DNA of 64,000 bases, taken from positions 248,001-312,000 of the forward strand of contig NZ_PQSU01000005.1 in NCBI RefSeq assembly GCF_002920615.1. Reading direction: 5' to 3'. Origin of the DNA: Streptomyces sp. Ru62. Its GTDB lineage: Bacteria > Actinomycetota > Actinomycetes > Streptomycetales > Streptomycetaceae. Shown piece by piece: positions 26,561 through 37,062 of the stretch; position 1 is the first letter of the stretch, and each line of letters starts with the position of its first letter. The notes below the pieces were generated by a model, which did no database searches, was not told the origin of the DNA, and saw only the letters and a program-made list of their open reading frames with translations. A program made the translations under genes and the position numbers.

Positions 26561-29500
26561 TCAGCCCGGTGTTTCGGCAGTGAGCGTCCCGGCGGCGAAC
26601 AGCCCCAGCCGGTGGGCCACCGCCGCCGCCTCGCCGCGGCCCGAGACGCCGAGCTTGCCGAGGATGTTGGAGACGTGGACGCTCGCGGTCTTCGGGGAGA
26701 TGAACAGTTCCGCGGCTATCTGACGGTTGGTGCGGCCGGCCGCGACCAGGTGCAGGACGTCCCGTTCGCGGCTGGTGAGGCCGAGCGCCGCGGCCGGGTC
26801 GGCGGGGGTCTGGCGTGGGGCGCCGGTCAGGGTCAGGCGGGCGCGCTGGGCGAGCCGGGCGACGGCGTCGGCGAGGGGCCGCGCACCGAGGTGGGCGGCG
26901 ACCGCCGCGGCCAGCCGGAGCAGTTCCACCGCGCGCTCGCGCTCGTCGTCGCCGCCCTCGGCCAGCAGTGCCGCGGCCAGGCGGTGGCGGACCCGGGCGA
27001 GGGCGTAGGGCCGGTCCAGGCACTCGAAGGCGGTGACGACCGGGGACCAGGTGTCGGCGGTGTCCCGGCCCTGTGCGCGGAGCAGTTCGGCGCGGGTCCA
27101 CTGGCCGTAGGCCTGCCAGAGCGGGACGCCGGTGGTGAGGGTCCGTACGGCCGTCGAGAGGCGGTCGAGGGTCTCGGCGCGGCCGGGCAGGGCGGCGGGC
27201 AGGGTGCGGGCGTCGGCCTCGGCGGTGGCGGCGGCCAGCAGCAGCGGCCAGCCGTAGCAGTGGGTGCCGGGCGGGAAGCCGGCGTCCAGGGCCGGGAGCA
27301 GTGCCGCTCGGGCGTCGGTGATCCGTCCCTCGGCGGCGGCGACCCCGAGGGTGACGCGGGCCACGGGCAGGGACTGCTGGGGCATCGGGTCATGGCTGCC
27401 GTACCAGGCGCGGGCGGCGGCGAGGTGCCGGCCGGCCTCGGCGAGGTCGCCTCGGGCGAGGGCGAGGTGGGCCTGCACCAGGGCGCCCGCGCCACGGGGC
27501 ATGGCGCCGTGGCCGACCCGGGTGGCGTGCGCGGCGGCCTCGGCGGCCTCCTGCCACTGGCCGAGCGAGTACAGCGCCTCGGACAGGTTGCCCCACATCC
27601 AGGCCCCGGAGTCCAGCAGTCCGTGGTCGCGGCAGAACTCGATGCCCTCGCGCAGCAGGGGCACGGCCTCCCGGTCCCGGCCGACGCTCTGCAGCACGGA
27701 CGGCAGGTTCACGTAGGCGCGGGCCGCGACCTGGTGCATGCCCTCCGCGCGGGTGTCCCGCAGCACCTGCCGCATCTCCGCGAGACCGGCCTCCGGTTCG
27801 CCCGACTCCACGGTCAGGCCGCCCAGGGTGAGGCGGGCGTCCAGCTCGGTCTCACGGGCGCCGACCATGCGGGCGTACTCCACGGCCCGCTCGGCGTCGG
27901 CCAGGGCTTCGGGGCCAGGCCGGCGCTGCATGGACCATCTGGCGGCGACCGCCAGCACCTCCGCGTGCACCTCGGACGGCGGCAGTCCGCGCACCAGGTC
28001 CTGGGCGGTGGCCAGTTCCTGCCGGCCGTCGCCGCGCGCCATGGCCTGGACCAGCCGGGAGCGCTGCACCCAGAACCAGGCGGCGCGCAGCGGGTCCGGC
28101 TCCTCCTCCAGGAGGCGCAGGGCCCGCTTGGTGATCTTCAGGGCGCGTTCGCGCTCGCCGCCGAAGCGGCCCGCCACGGCCGCCTCGGCCAGCAGGTCGA
28201 GGTAGCGCAGCGGTGTGGTGGCCGGGTCGCAGCCGCACGGGGGATAGACCTCGGCGTAGTCGACCGGGCGCAGGGCGGAACGGATCTCCTCGGGGGCGCC
28301 GTCCCACAGCTCCATCGCCCGCTCCAGCAGCCGCAGTTGCTCGGTGTAGGCGTGCCGGCGCCGAGCGACGACGGCGGCGGCGAGGACGGCGGGCAGCGCC
28401 TTCGCGGCGTCGTGGGCGTGGTACCAGTAACTGGCCAGGCGCATCACGCGGGCGTCGGCCGGGACCAGCGTCGGGTCGGCCTCCAGGGCCTCGGCGTAGC
28501 GGCGGTTGAGCCGGGAGCGTTCGCCGGGCAGCAGGTCGTCGGCTACGGCCTCGCGGACCAGGGAGTGCCGGAAGCGGTAGCCGTCGCCGGTCCGGGTGAC
28601 GGTGAGGATGTTGGCGCCGACGGCGGCCCGCAGCGCCTCGATGAGATCGTCCTCGGCGAGCCGGGCCACGGCGGCGATCAGCCGGTACTCCACCGTGGAA
28701 CCGCCCTCGGCGACGATCCGGGCGACCCGCTGGGCGCTCTCGGGCAGCGCTTCGACCCGGACGAGGAGCAGGTCGCGCAGGGAGTCGCTCAGGCCGGCGC
28801 AGCCGCCCGCCGTGGCGGCGACGGCGAGTTCCTCGATGAAGAAGGCGTTGCCGTCGGAGCGTGCGTAGATCTCGTCCACCTGGGCGGGGTCGGGTTCGGC
28901 GGCGAGGATGCCCGCGATCTGGCGGCCGGCCTCCTCGCGGGTGAAGCGGGCGAGTTCGATGCGGCGGACGGTGCGCAGCCGGTCCAGTTCGGCGAGGAGC
29001 GGGCGCAGCGGGTGCCGGCGGTGGATGTCGTCGGAGCGGTAGGTGGCCAGGACGAGGAGGCGGCCGGCGCGCAGGGTGCGGAAGAGGTAGGCGAGGAGGT
29101 GGCGGGTGGAGGCGTCGGCCCAGTGCAGGTCCTCCAGGACGAGGACGACGGTGTGCTCGGCGGCGAGCCGTTCCAGCAGCCGGGCGGTGAGTTCGAACAG
29201 GCGGGCCATGCCCTGTTCGTCGTGGCGGCCGGCGCCGGCCTCGCCGAGGTCGGGCAGCAGCCGGGCGAGTTCCTCCTCCTGGCCGGCCGCCGCCGCGGCG
29301 AACTCCTCGGGCAGGGCGTCGCGCAGGGCGCGCAGCGCGGCGGAGAAGGGGGCGAACGGCAGCCCGTCCGCACCGATCTCCACACAGCCGCCGACGGCGA
29401 CGACGGCGCCGTGCCGGGCGGCGGCGGTGGCGAACTCCTCCACGAGGCGGGTCTTGCCCACGCCCGCCTCGCCGCCGAGCAGCAGCGCCTGCGGCTCGGC

Positions 29501-29599
29501 CGCGGCGGCACGGGCGAGCGCGTCGTTCAGCGTGTCCAGCTCGTCGGTGCGGCCGACGAACACGGGACTGACGGACCTGTTCTCCACGGGCCCGAGCAT
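26561..29599 (-). CDS. Large LuxR-family ATPase regulator (LAL type)
   Basis: This 1012-residue regulator has an N-terminal ATPase module with Walker A in LLLGGEAGVGKTRLVEEF and Walker B in VVLVLEDLHWADAST. A long helical repeat (TPR-like) middle follows, then a C-terminal LuxR helix-turn-helix: LTSRERDVLHLVAAGRTNRQIAAELFISPKTASVHVSNILGKLGV. Such LAL proteins act as activators, often of secondary metabolism or sugar use, and need ATP for oligomer changes. The ATG at 29599 is chosen although no strong ribosome site precedes it; the open frame continues further, but with non-family sequence. No obvious target cluster adjoins it. Confidence 0.9.
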   Translation of the reverse strand: MLGPVENRSVSPVFVGRTDELDTLNDALARAAAAEPQALLLGGEAGVGKTRLVEEFATAAARHGAVVAVGGCVEIGADGLPFAPFSAALRALRDALPEEFAAAAAGQEEELARLLPDLGEAGAGRHDEQGMARLFELTARLLERLAAEHTVVLVLEDLHWADASTRHLLAYLFRTLRAGRLLVLATYRSDDIHRRHPLRPLLAELDRLRTVRRIELARFTREEAGRQIAGILAAEPDPAQVDEIYARSDGNAFFIEELAVAATAGGCAGLSDSLRDLLLVRVEALPESAQRVARIVAEGGSTVEYRLIAAVARLAEDDLIEALRAAVGANILTVTRTGDGYRFRHSLVREAVADDLLPGERSRLNRRYAEALEADPTLVPADARVMRLASYWYHAHDAAKALPAVLAAAVVARRRHAYTEQLRLLERAMELWDGAPEEIRSALRPVDYAEVYPPCGCDPATTPLRYLDLLAEAAVAGRFGGERERALKITKRALRLLEEEPDPLRAAWFWVQRSRLVQAMARGDGRQELATAQDLVRGLPPSEVHAEVLAVAARWSMQRRPGPEALADAERAVEYARMVGARETELDARLTLGGLTVESGEPEAGLAEMRQVLRDTRAEGMHQVAARAYVNLPSVLQSVGRDREAVPLLREGIEFCRDHGLLDSGAWMWGNLSEALYSLGQWQEAAEAAAHATRVGHGAMPRGAGALVQAHLALARGDLAEAGRHLAAARAWYGSHDPMPQQSLPVARVTLGVAAAEGRITDARAALLPALDAGFPPGTHCYGWPLLLAAATAEADARTLPAALPGRAETLDRLSTAVRTLTTGVPLWQAYGQWTRAELLRAQGRDTADTWSPVVTAFECLDRPYALARVRHRLAAALLAEGGDDERERAVELLRLAAAVAAHLGARPLADAVARLAQRARLTLTGAPRQTPADPAAALGLTSRERDVLHLVAAGRTNRQIAAELFISPKTASVHVSNILGKLGVSGRGEAAAVAHRLGLFAAGTLTAETPG

Positions 29600-29694
29600 C
29601 GCACGGGGCCGGGACGGCCCGGCACCGGTTTTCCACAGCCTCTGTGTGATGGTCGTACCGATGGCCGGCAGCGCCGGACCGGCGGACGGCAGGG

Positions 29695-29886
29695 TCATGC
29701 GGTGCGTGGCAGCCGGTGCCGGCGGGGGCGGTCGGTATGCGACTCGGCGGCCGGGGCACCGCCGCCGGCGGGCTCGGCACGGCGGGCGGCGCGACGGGAC
29801 CGTACGGCCTCGCGGGCCAGGCGGTCCTCCTCGGCCGTGCGACGCAGCTCGGCGGAGCGGAGGCGGTGCAGTTCGAGGTCGTACAT
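29695..29886 (-). CDS. Small basic coiled protein, 63 aa
   Basis: The protein begins MYDLELHRLRSAELRRTAEEDRLAREAVRSRRAARR and ends in a Pro/Arg/His-rich tail. A GGAGGATT ribosome site lies 6 bases from the ATG, which fixes this start over the longer frame to 29940. The charged helix at residues 3-36 is typical of short Streptomyces proteins of unknown function. It is upstream of the LuxR-type regulator on the same strand, about 95 bases away. Confidence 0.75.
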   Translation of the reverse strand: MYDLELHRLRSAELRRTAEEDRLAREAVRSRRAARRAEPAGGGAPAAESHTDRPRRHRLPRTA

Positions 29887-30126
29887 GGCGAATCCTCCGG
29901 GAGGGACGGTGTCGTGTGCCGCTTTCCGCGACGCCTCCACCCTCGTCTCCCAGGCGGGTCCGCCACATCGGGAGAGTGCCGCATCTTCGGGCGGGCGGCG
30001 GGCCGCACACGCGCGTAAGGGGCCTTAGGGCGGCGGTGACTCGCTCACGCACGCCCTAAGACCCCTCGGGGCTGGGGTTCCCGGCCCTAAGACCCCCCGG
30101 CGCTGGGGGTTCCCGGCGGCCCCCTC
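29887..30126. other. 240-base spacer with terminator-like repeats
   Basis: The spacer lies between the membrane protein gene and the 63-residue gene. Its distal half holds the repeats and hairpin described at 30024-30116. The rest shows no gene. Confidence 0.5.
30024..30116 (-). repeat. Tandem repeat and hairpin after a membrane protein gene
   Basis: Two tandem copies (30054-30084 and 30085-30116) start CCCTAAGACCCC and end GGTTCCCGG; each can fold a small ACCCC/GGGGT stem. The first copy also pairs with an inverted CTTAGGGCG at 30024-30032 (9-base stem with 30052-30060). This probably terminates the gene ending at 30127. Confidence 0.65.
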
Positions 30127-30726
30127 TCAGCCGGTCGAGGGCAGGCCGAGCAGGGCGTCGGAATACTTCAGGACGGCGAGCAGCAGTCCGATGACGCCGA
30201 GCGAGACGCCCGCCCAGGCGACCGACTTGATCCAGGCGGCCTGCGGGCGGCCGGGGGTGCCGAACGCGGGCCGGGCCAGCACGACCACGCCGGTGATCAG
30301 TGCGGCCAGCGCGAACAGGCCGGCCCACAGGGCGGTGGTGTGCCAGGCGTCGCCGTAGACCTCCTTGATCTGCGTGGCGACGCTCGCGGTGGAGGACGTC
30401 CGGAGCTGGCCGACGAGTTGCTCGCGCGCGGACGCGACGGTGCCGATCCAGCCGCCGCTGAGCGAGACCAGGCCCAGCGCCGCCGAGACGACGGCGCCGG
30501 CGCCCTGGCCGACCCCGGAGGGCGCCTTGCCACCGGCGGCTTCCGTCGCATCGCCTGCCTCGCCGCCGTCGGCTTCCGTGATCTCCCCGGCGGCCTGCTG
30601 CTCCGCGGTCTGCTCCCCGGCGGTCTGCTCCCCGGCAGGACCGGCCGTCGTCGTCTCGTCGTCCTTGCGCGCCTCGGTGCCGGCCTCAGTGCCGCCCGTG
30701 GCGCCTTCCGCTGTCTTCGTTGCCAT
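30127..30726 (-). CDS. Membrane protein with acidic N-terminus and three membrane segments
   Basis: This 199-residue protein starts with about 75 residues rich in Glu, Ala, Thr and Gly, including a short EQTAGEQTAEQQ repeat. Hydrophobic segments follow near GAVVSAALGLVSLSGGWIG, WAGLFALAALITGVVVLA and AWAGVSLGVIGLLLAVL. The segment between the first two (VGQLRTSSTASVATQIKEVYGDAWH) is likely outside the membrane. I cannot assign a function. ATG 30726 is preferred to an in-frame GTG nine bases earlier. Confidence 0.7.
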   Translation of the reverse strand: MATKTAEGATGGTEAGTEARKDDETTTAGPAGEQTAGEQTAEQQAAGEITEADGGEAGDATEAAGGKAPSGVGQGAGAVVSAALGLVSLSGGWIGTVASAREQLVGQLRTSSTASVATQIKEVYGDAWHTTALWAGLFALAALITGVVVLARPAFGTPGRPQAAWIKSVAWAGVSLGVIGLLLAVLKYSDALLGLPSTG

Positions 30727-30762
30727 GCCTGGCACCGTACGGACGCTGTCTGAGAGGTCCCT

Positions 30763-30806
30763 TAATGATCGTTGTGCGCGCCGCTAATGATCGTTGTGCG
30801 TGCCGC
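30763..30806. repeat. 22-base tandem duplication at the end of a GNAT gene
   Basis: Units at 30763-30784 and 30785-30806 each start TAATGATCGTTGTGCG and differ at one base. The second unit encodes the last residues and stop of the acetyltransferase gene, so the first is a duplicated gene end lying beyond the stop. Confidence 0.75.
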
Positions 30807-31356
30807 TCGTGTGTGCCGCACGCCACTCGGGCGCGAGGACCGACCAGATCTCGGTGCTGGTGCGCACGCCCCGGTGCCGGTAGTTCTCGCGGAGCACGCC
30901 CTCGCGGGTCATGCCGAGCCGCCGGGCCACGTTGATGCTGGGTTCGTTGGCCGAGGACACCTGCCACTCCACCCGGTGCATGCCGCGCTCCTCGAAGGCC
31001 CAGTCGAGCAGCACCCGCATCCCGCGCGTGACCAGTCCGCGTCCGGCCGCGGCCGGCTCCAGCCAGCAGCCGGCCTCGCAGACCCCGCCCGGCGTGTCCC
31101 AGACGCGGAACAGCAGGCCGCCGACGAGCTTGCCGTCCAGCCAGATGCCGTGCAGGCCGCCGGCGTCGGCGGCGCGCTTGTCGGCGTACGCCTTCAGCCA
31201 CCCGCGGGCGCCGTCGAGGTCGGACACCGCGTCGGCCAGACCGATGTGCCGGCCGATGAACTCCCGCCCCCGGTCGATGTTGGCGAGCAGTTCCTCCGCG
31301 TGCCAGACCTCCAGGGGCCGCAGTTCGGCGCCGTCACCGAGCGATATCGCATACAT
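30784..31356 (-). CDS. GNAT acetyltransferase, RimJ/RimL type
   Basis: This 190-residue protein begins MYAISLGDGAELRPLEVWHAEELLANIDRGREFI. It shows the GNAT core as GIWLDGKLVGGLLFRVW, GCWLEPAAAGRGLVTRGMRVLLDWAFEERGMHRVEWQV and SSANEPSINVARRLGMTREGVLRENY. The AGRGLVTRG segment is the acetyl-CoA loop. The family acetylates protein N-termini or small molecules; the substrate here is unknown. GGAAGGA lies upstream of the ATG. An MMPL transporter remnant lies just upstream. Confidence 0.88.
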   Translation of the reverse strand: MYAISLGDGAELRPLEVWHAEELLANIDRGREFIGRHIGLADAVSDLDGARGWLKAYADKRAADAGGLHGIWLDGKLVGGLLFRVWDTPGGVCEAGCWLEPAAAGRGLVTRGMRVLLDWAFEERGMHRVEWQVSSANEPSINVARRLGMTREGVLRENYRHRGVRTSTEIWSVLAPEWRAAHTSGTHNDH

Positions 31357-31658
31357 CGTGCCGTTCTTCCTTCCGTAGGTCGTGCACCGGGACCCGGCCG
31401 AGCCCGTCCGCGCGCCGCGCGGCACCCGGACGGCTCGGTGCTGAGGCGCGGCAGGCGGCGCTCCAGCCGGCCGGGCAGCCACCAGGTGGCGGCGCCGAGC
31501 AGATGTACCAGGGCCGGCACGAGCAGGGTACGCAGGACGAAGGCGTCGAGGGCGACGGCGGAGGCGAGCGCGATGCCGAACATGGCGATGACGCGGTCGC
31601 CGCTGTGACCGGGCAGGTTCCGGGGGCGCGGAGAGGTGGCGGCCGAACTGACGAAACG
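31357..31658. other. 302-base spacer with a transporter remnant
   Basis: Apart from the MMPL fragment (31431-31610), the spacer holds only the short region before the GNAT start and about 48 bases after the membrane protein gene. No intact gene was seen. Confidence 0.55.
31431..31610 (-). pseudogene. C-terminal remnant of an MMPL-family transporter
   Basis: The frame reads GHSGDRVIAMFGIALASAVALDAF, then VLRTLLVPALVHLLGAATWWLP, then GRLERRLPRLSTEP. This is the well-conserved last helix and tail of actinobacterial MMPL transporters, about 60 residues of a roughly 700-residue protein. Nothing upstream matches the rest, and the frame has no proper start or stop of its own, so it is a deletion relic. 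Confidence 0.75.
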
Positions 31659-31967
31659 TCAGTCGGACTGGTCCCCGAGTGCCATGACCATCGTCCCGGC
31701 GACGAGCAGCCACAGGGCCCTGCGGGTACGGCCCTTGGAGCCGAGCAGCGCAGCGAGCGCGCAGACGGCGGCACCGAGGGCGTAGGCCGCGGGCACGCGG
31801 GCGGGTGCGGACCCGGTGAGCCGCAGCAGGGAGGCGGCGAGCCCCGCGAGGCAGAGGAGCGCTCCGGTGCCGGCCGCGGTCCACCGGGCCCGCCGGGCGT
31901 CCTCGACGTACCCCTCCGGCTCCTCGGTTATCGGGGGCTCGATGTCGGAATCGGTGCGTCCACTCAT
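31659..31967 (-). CDS. Small membrane protein, 102 aa
   Basis: The protein starts with a soluble, acidic 26 residues (MSGRTDSDIEPPITEEPEGYVEDARRARW). Three hydrophobic stretches follow: GTGALLCLAGLAASLL, AAYALGAAVCALAALLG and ALWLLVAGTMVMALG. Function is unknown. It is divergent from the methyltransferase gene, with 76 bases between the starts. Confidence 0.75.
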   Translation of the reverse strand: MSGRTDSDIEPPITEEPEGYVEDARRARWTAAGTGALLCLAGLAASLLRLTGSAPARVPAAYALGAAVCALAALLGSKGRTRRALWLLVAGTMVMALGDQSD

Positions 31968-32043
31968 GGCGGGCGAGCGTACCTTCCCCGGCCCGGAAAC
32001 CCTGGTGCGGGGCGGTGCCTCCGGCTGCTAGGCATGGTTGCTC

Positions 32044-32841
32044 GTGACCGAGAAACCGAGAACCCCCGAGGCGCTCCTCAGCCGTCTCACCCATCCGCGC
32101 CACCCCCGCAGCAACGGCTACGACGTCCGCTGGACCATCGAGAACCAGATGGGGCCGCACGCGTTGTGGCTGCTGGAGTGGCTGGCTCCCGCGCTCGGCC
32201 TCGACCGGCTGCCGTCCGGCGCCCGGGTGCTCGACCTGGGCTGCGGACGGGCCATGACCTCCGTCTTCCTGGCCAGGGAGTACGGCCTCCAGGTCACCGC
32301 GGCCGACCTGTGGGTGAAGCCGGACGAGAACGCCGGACGCGTCGCCGAGGCGGGTGTGGCCGACCGGGTGCTGCCCGTCTTCGCCGAGGCGCACGATCTG
32401 CCGTTCGCCGAAGCCTCGTTCGACGCGATCGTGTCCGTCGACGCCTACCAGTACTTCGGCACGAACGACCTCTACCTGCCCACGCTGACCCGGCTGCTGA
32501 AGCCCGGCGGGCGGATCGGGGTGGTGGTCCCGTCGGTGCGGGAGGAGATCGCCGGGGCCGAGCCGCCTGAGCACCTCAAGGCCCACTGGGACCCCGGGTT
32601 CTGGGCGTTCCACTCCCCCGGCTGGTGGCGCCGGAACTGGACGCGCACGGGTGCCGTGACCGTCGAGACCGCCGACTGGCTTGAGGACGGCTGGCGGGAC
32701 TGGCTGCTGTGGAGCGAGGTGTGCGCCGAGGAGAGCCCGAGCGCGTTCATGGCCGGGCTGGCACGGGACTCGGTGGAGCTGCTGAGGGCCGACCAGGGGC
32801 GCCTGCTGGGGTTCGCCCGGGTCGTGGGACGCCGCAGTTAG
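32044..32841 (+). CDS. SAM-dependent methyltransferase
   Basis: This 265-residue class I methyltransferase has motif I as RVLDLGCGRAMTSVFLA, the acidic residue in VTAADLWVKPDENAGRV, and motif IV/V in ASFDAIVSVDAYQYFGTND then LLKPGGRIGVVVPS. The C-terminal half is Trp-rich (HWDPGFWAFHSPGWWRRNW). The product is unknown. GTG 32044 is chosen; TTG at 32038 is an alternative, and no strong ribosome site helps to decide. It is followed by a strong hairpin. Confidence 0.82.
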   Translation: MTEKPRTPEALLSRLTHPRHPRSNGYDVRWTIENQMGPHALWLLEWLAPALGLDRLPSGARVLDLGCGRAMTSVFLAREYGLQVTAADLWVKPDENAGRVAEAGVADRVLPVFAEAHDLPFAEASFDAIVSVDAYQYFGTNDLYLPTLTRLLKPGGRIGVVVPSVREEIAGAEPPEHLKAHWDPGFWAFHSPGWWRRNWTRTGAVTVETADWLEDGWRDWLLWSEVCAEESPSAFMAGLARDSVELLRADQGRLLGFARVVGRRS

Positions 32842-32843
32842 CC

Positions 32844-32878
32844 GTACGGCCCCGGAGGGCGTCCCTCCGGGGCCGTAC
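32844..32878. terminator. Bidirectional terminator between the methyltransferase and gatB
   Basis: A perfect 16-base stem (GTACGGCCCCGGAGGG at 32844-32859 and its complement at 32863-32878) with a three-base loop lies between convergent genes. Confidence 0.85.
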
Positions 32879-32889
32879 ACCGCCTGCCG

Positions 32890-34404
32890 TCAGCCCTCGC
32901 CGACGCCCAGCTTCTCCAGGATCAGCTCCTTGACGCGGGCCGCGTCGGCCTGGCCGCGGGTGGCCTTCATGACCGCGCCGACCAGGGCGCCGGCCGCGGC
33001 CACCTTGCCGCCGCGGATCTTGTCGGCGATGCCCGGGTTGCCGGCGATGGCCTCGTCGACGGCCGTACCGAGCGCGGAGTCGTCGGAGACGACCTTCAGA
33101 CCGCGCTTGTCGACGACCTCGTCCGGGGTGCCCTCGCCCGCGAGGACGCCCTCGATGACCTGGCGGGCCAGCTTGTCGTTCAGGTCACCCTTCGCGACCA
33201 GCTCGGTGACCCGGGCCACCTGCTGCGGGGTGATCGCCAGCTCCTCCAGCGCCTTGCCGGACTCGTTGGCGCTGCGCGCCAGTTCGCCCATCCACCACTT
33301 GCGGGCGGAGGCGGCGTCGGCACCGGCGTCGATGGTGGCGACGATCGGCTCCAGCGCACCGGCGTTGAGGATCGCCTGCATGTCGCCGGCGGAGATGCCC
33401 CACTCGGCCAGCAGCCGGGTGCGGCGGGCCAGCGGCAGCTCGGGCAGGGCCGCGCGGATCTCCTCGACCCACTCGCGCGAGGGCGCGACCGGCACCAGGT
33501 CGGGCTCCGGGAAGTACCGGTAGTCCTCGGCCTCCTCCTTCACGCGGCCCGAGGTCGTGGACCCGGTGTCCTCGTGGAAGTGGCGGGTCTCCTGGACGAT
33601 GGTCCCGCCGCCGGAGAGGACGGCCGCGTGCCGCTGGATCTCGAAGCGGGCCGCACGCTCCACCGAGCGCAGGGAGTTGACGTTCTTCGTCTCCGAGCGC
33701 GTGCCGAACTTGTCGCCGCCCTTGGGCATCAGCGACAGGTTGACGTCACAGCGCATCTGGCCCATCTCCATGCGGGCCTCGGACACGCCGAGGGCCCGGA
33801 TGACCTCGCGCAGCTCGCGGACGTACGCCTTGGCCACCTCGGGGGCGCGCTCGCCGGCGCCCACGATCGGCTTGGTGACGATCTCGATCAGCGGGATGCC
33901 GGCGCGGTTGTAGTCCAGCAGGGAGTGGGACGCGCCGTGGATACGGCCGGTGGCGCCGCCGACGTGCGTCGACTTGCCGGTGTCCTCCTCCATGTGGGCG
34001 CGCTCGATCTCCACGCGGAAGACCTCGCCGTCCTCCAGCTGCACGTCGAGGTAGCCGTTGAAGGCGATCGGCTCGTCGTACTGGGAGGTCTGGAAGTTCT
34101 TCGGCATGTCCGGATAGAAGTAGTTCTTCCGGGCGAAGCGGCACCACTCGGCGATCTCGCAGTTCAGCGCGAGACCGATCTTGATCGCGGACTCGACGCC
34201 GGTCGCGTTGACGACCGGGAGCGCGCCGGGCAGGCCGAGGCAGACCGGGCAGGTCTGGCTGTTCGGGTCGGCGCCGAGCGCCGTCGAGCAGCCGCAGAAC
34301 ATCTTCGTCTTGGTGCCGAGTTCGACATGGACCTCAAGGCCCATGACGGGGTCGTACGACGCCAGCGCGTCCTCGTACGACACCAGGTCGGTCGTGGTGG
34401 TCAC
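32890..34404 (-). CDS. gatB: Asp-tRNA(Asn)/Glu-tRNA(Gln) amidotransferase subunit B
   Basis: This 504-residue subunit activates mischarged Glu-tRNA(Gln) or Asp-tRNA(Asn) for amidation. It has [50 protein letters not shown], whose four cysteines (CGC and CPVC) match the family zinc site. Further marks are [48 protein letters not shown] and [21 protein letters not shown] YqeY-like tail ends the protein. GTG 34404 follows GAGGGAAG, 16 bases after the preceding 79-residue gene. Last gene of the unit. Confidence 0.96.
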   Translation of the reverse strand: MTTTTDLVSYEDALASYDPVMGLEVHVELGTKTKMFCGCSTALGADPNSQTCPVCLGLPGALPVVNATGVESAIKIGLALNCEIAEWCRFARKNYFYPDMPKNFQTSQYDEPIAFNGYLDVQLEDGEVFRVEIERAHMEEDTGKSTHVGGATGRIHGASHSLLDYNRAGIPLIEIVTKPIVGAGERAPEVAKAYVRELREVIRALGVSEARMEMGQMRCDVNLSLMPKGGDKFGTRSETKNVNSLRSVERAARFEIQRHAAVLSGGGTIVQETRHFHEDTGSTTSGRVKEEAEDYRYFPEPDLVPVAPSREWVEEIRAALPELPLARRTRLLAEWGISAGDMQAILNAGALEPIVATIDAGADAASARKWWMGELARSANESGKALEELAITPQQVARVTELVAKGDLNDKLARQVIEGVLAGEGTPDEVVDKRGLKVVSDDSALGTAVDEAIAGNPGIADKIRGGKVAAAGALVGAVMKATRGQADAARVKELILEKLGVGEG

Positions 34405-34420
34405 GGTGAAAACTTCCCTC

Positions 34421-34656
34421 TCAGCCCAGCAGGACGTCGTCGTCGCCCAGCCGCTTCAGCTCGCGGTACAGGATGGCGAGGCCGGTGACGATGCCGGCGG
34501 CGGTGACGACGGCGTCGACGAGCCGCAGCGTGTCGTTCTCGGCGCGGGCCTTCTTGATCTGCTTCGCGGCGCCGACCGCGCCGAACGCGGTGGCGGCCAT
34601 GGACAGGTACGTACCGGACCTGGACTTCCTGAAGCCCTTGGCCTTGGTCAGTGCGC

Positions 34657-34660
<4 letters not shown>
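34421..34660 (-). CDS. Small protein inserted between gatA and gatB, 79 aa
   Basis: The product begins [43 protein letters not shown] and continues with one hydrophobic segment ([22 protein letters not shown]). Its GTG overlaps the gatA stop (GTGA), and GGAGGAGG lies upstream. It is therefore co-translated with gatA and followed at 16 bases by gatB. I know of no GatCAB subunit of this kind. A membrane-linked accessory role is speculation. Confidence 0.78.
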
Positions 34661-36159
<1,499 letters not shown>

Positions 36160-36164
36160 GGCGG

Positions 36165-36461
36165 TCACTCCTCCCCCAGGATCTGCGGCACCTTGAAACG
36201 CTGCTGCTCCTGTGCCGGGGCGCCGGAGAGCGCCTGCTCGGGGGTGAGCGAGGGACGGACCTCGTCCGGCCGCATGACGTTCGTCAGCGGCAGCGGGTGG
36301 GAGGTCGGCGGTACGTCTTGGTCGGCGACCTCGCTGACGCGGGCGACCGCGCCGATGATGTCGTCCAGCTGTCCCGCGAAGTGATCGAGTTCTTCGGGCT
36401 TCAGCTCCAGACGCGCCAGCCGGGCGAGGTGGGCGACCTCCTCGCGCGTGATGCCAGGCAT
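36165..36461 (-). CDS. gatC: Asp-tRNA(Asn)/Glu-tRNA(Gln) amidotransferase subunit C
   Basis: This 98-residue small subunit holds A and B together. It starts [39 protein letters not shown], the family pattern, and ends with a [16 protein letters not shown] tail. It is the first gene of the gatC-gatA unit; the 93-base gap before the cupin stop must hold the promoter. Confidence 0.95.
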   Translation of the reverse strand: MPGITREEVAHLARLARLELKPEELDHFAGQLDDIIGAVARVSEVADQDVPPTSHPLPLTNVMRPDEVRPSLTPEQALSGAPAQEQQRFKVPQILGEE

Positions 36462-36554
36462 GCAGCGATCCTCTGGGGTGAGTGTGTGTGGTTTGGGCCC
36501 AATCCTAGGGGGCGGGGCGCTGTGACCGTGAAACGGTTTCCCCCGGCCCCGGTC

Positions 36555-37049
36555 TCAGCGGCGCCGCCCGTCCCAGGCGTCGCTCCTCAGGAAGTGGTTG
36601 TCGTACAGCTCCTGGACCTCCAGCAGGCTCTCCGGGGTGGCCTCGCCGAGACGGATGCGCTGGAGGTGGCGGAAGTACTCGAAGCGCTCGACGCCCGGGG
36701 TGATGACGATGAGCAGGTCCGCGGTGCTGCCGGGGACGGCGGCGAAGGCGTGGGGCCGGTCCGGCGGGACGATGATCAGGTCGCCGCGCCCGGCGGTGAC
36801 CACGTCGTCGCCGGACAGCACCTCGGCCTCGCCGTCGAGCAGGTAGAACATCTCGGCCGAGTTGTGGTGCACATGCGGACGGGCCCCGTCGGCGCCCTCG
36901 GCGAGCGTGACGCGCACGGTGGACAGCGCGCCGCCGCTGGCGCTGCTGTCGGCCAGCAGCTTGACGGCGACGGGCGCACCGCCGACGACCTCGGCCCCGG
37001 CGTCCCGGACGAGCACGGTGTCATCGAACTCGGGCACGAACAGCGACAT
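36555..37049 (-). CDS. Cupin-domain protein
   Basis: This 164-residue protein has a single cupin barrel with the metal-binding pattern in RPHVHHNSAEMFYLLDGEAEVL (His, His, Glu) and the second motif in IIVPPDRPHAFAAVPG. It resembles quercetin-dioxygenase-like cupins. No enzymatic role is proven. ATG 37049 follows AAGGGGG. A block of four 16-base tandem repeats lies directly upstream. Confidence 0.85.
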   Translation of the reverse strand: MSLFVPEFDDTVLVRDAGAEVVGGAPVAVKLLADSSASGGALSTVRVTLAEGADGARPHVHHNSAEMFYLLDGEAEVLSGDDVVTAGRGDLIIVPPDRPHAFAAVPGSTADLLIVITPGVERFEYFRHLQRIRLGEATPESLLEVQELYDNHFLRSDAWDGRRR

Positions 37050-37062
37050 GATGGATCCCCCT

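Noticed and set aside
26558..30028. Long plus-strand open frame opposite the LuxR-type regulator
   Set aside because: It mirrors the regulator's coding bias and shows no domain of its own.
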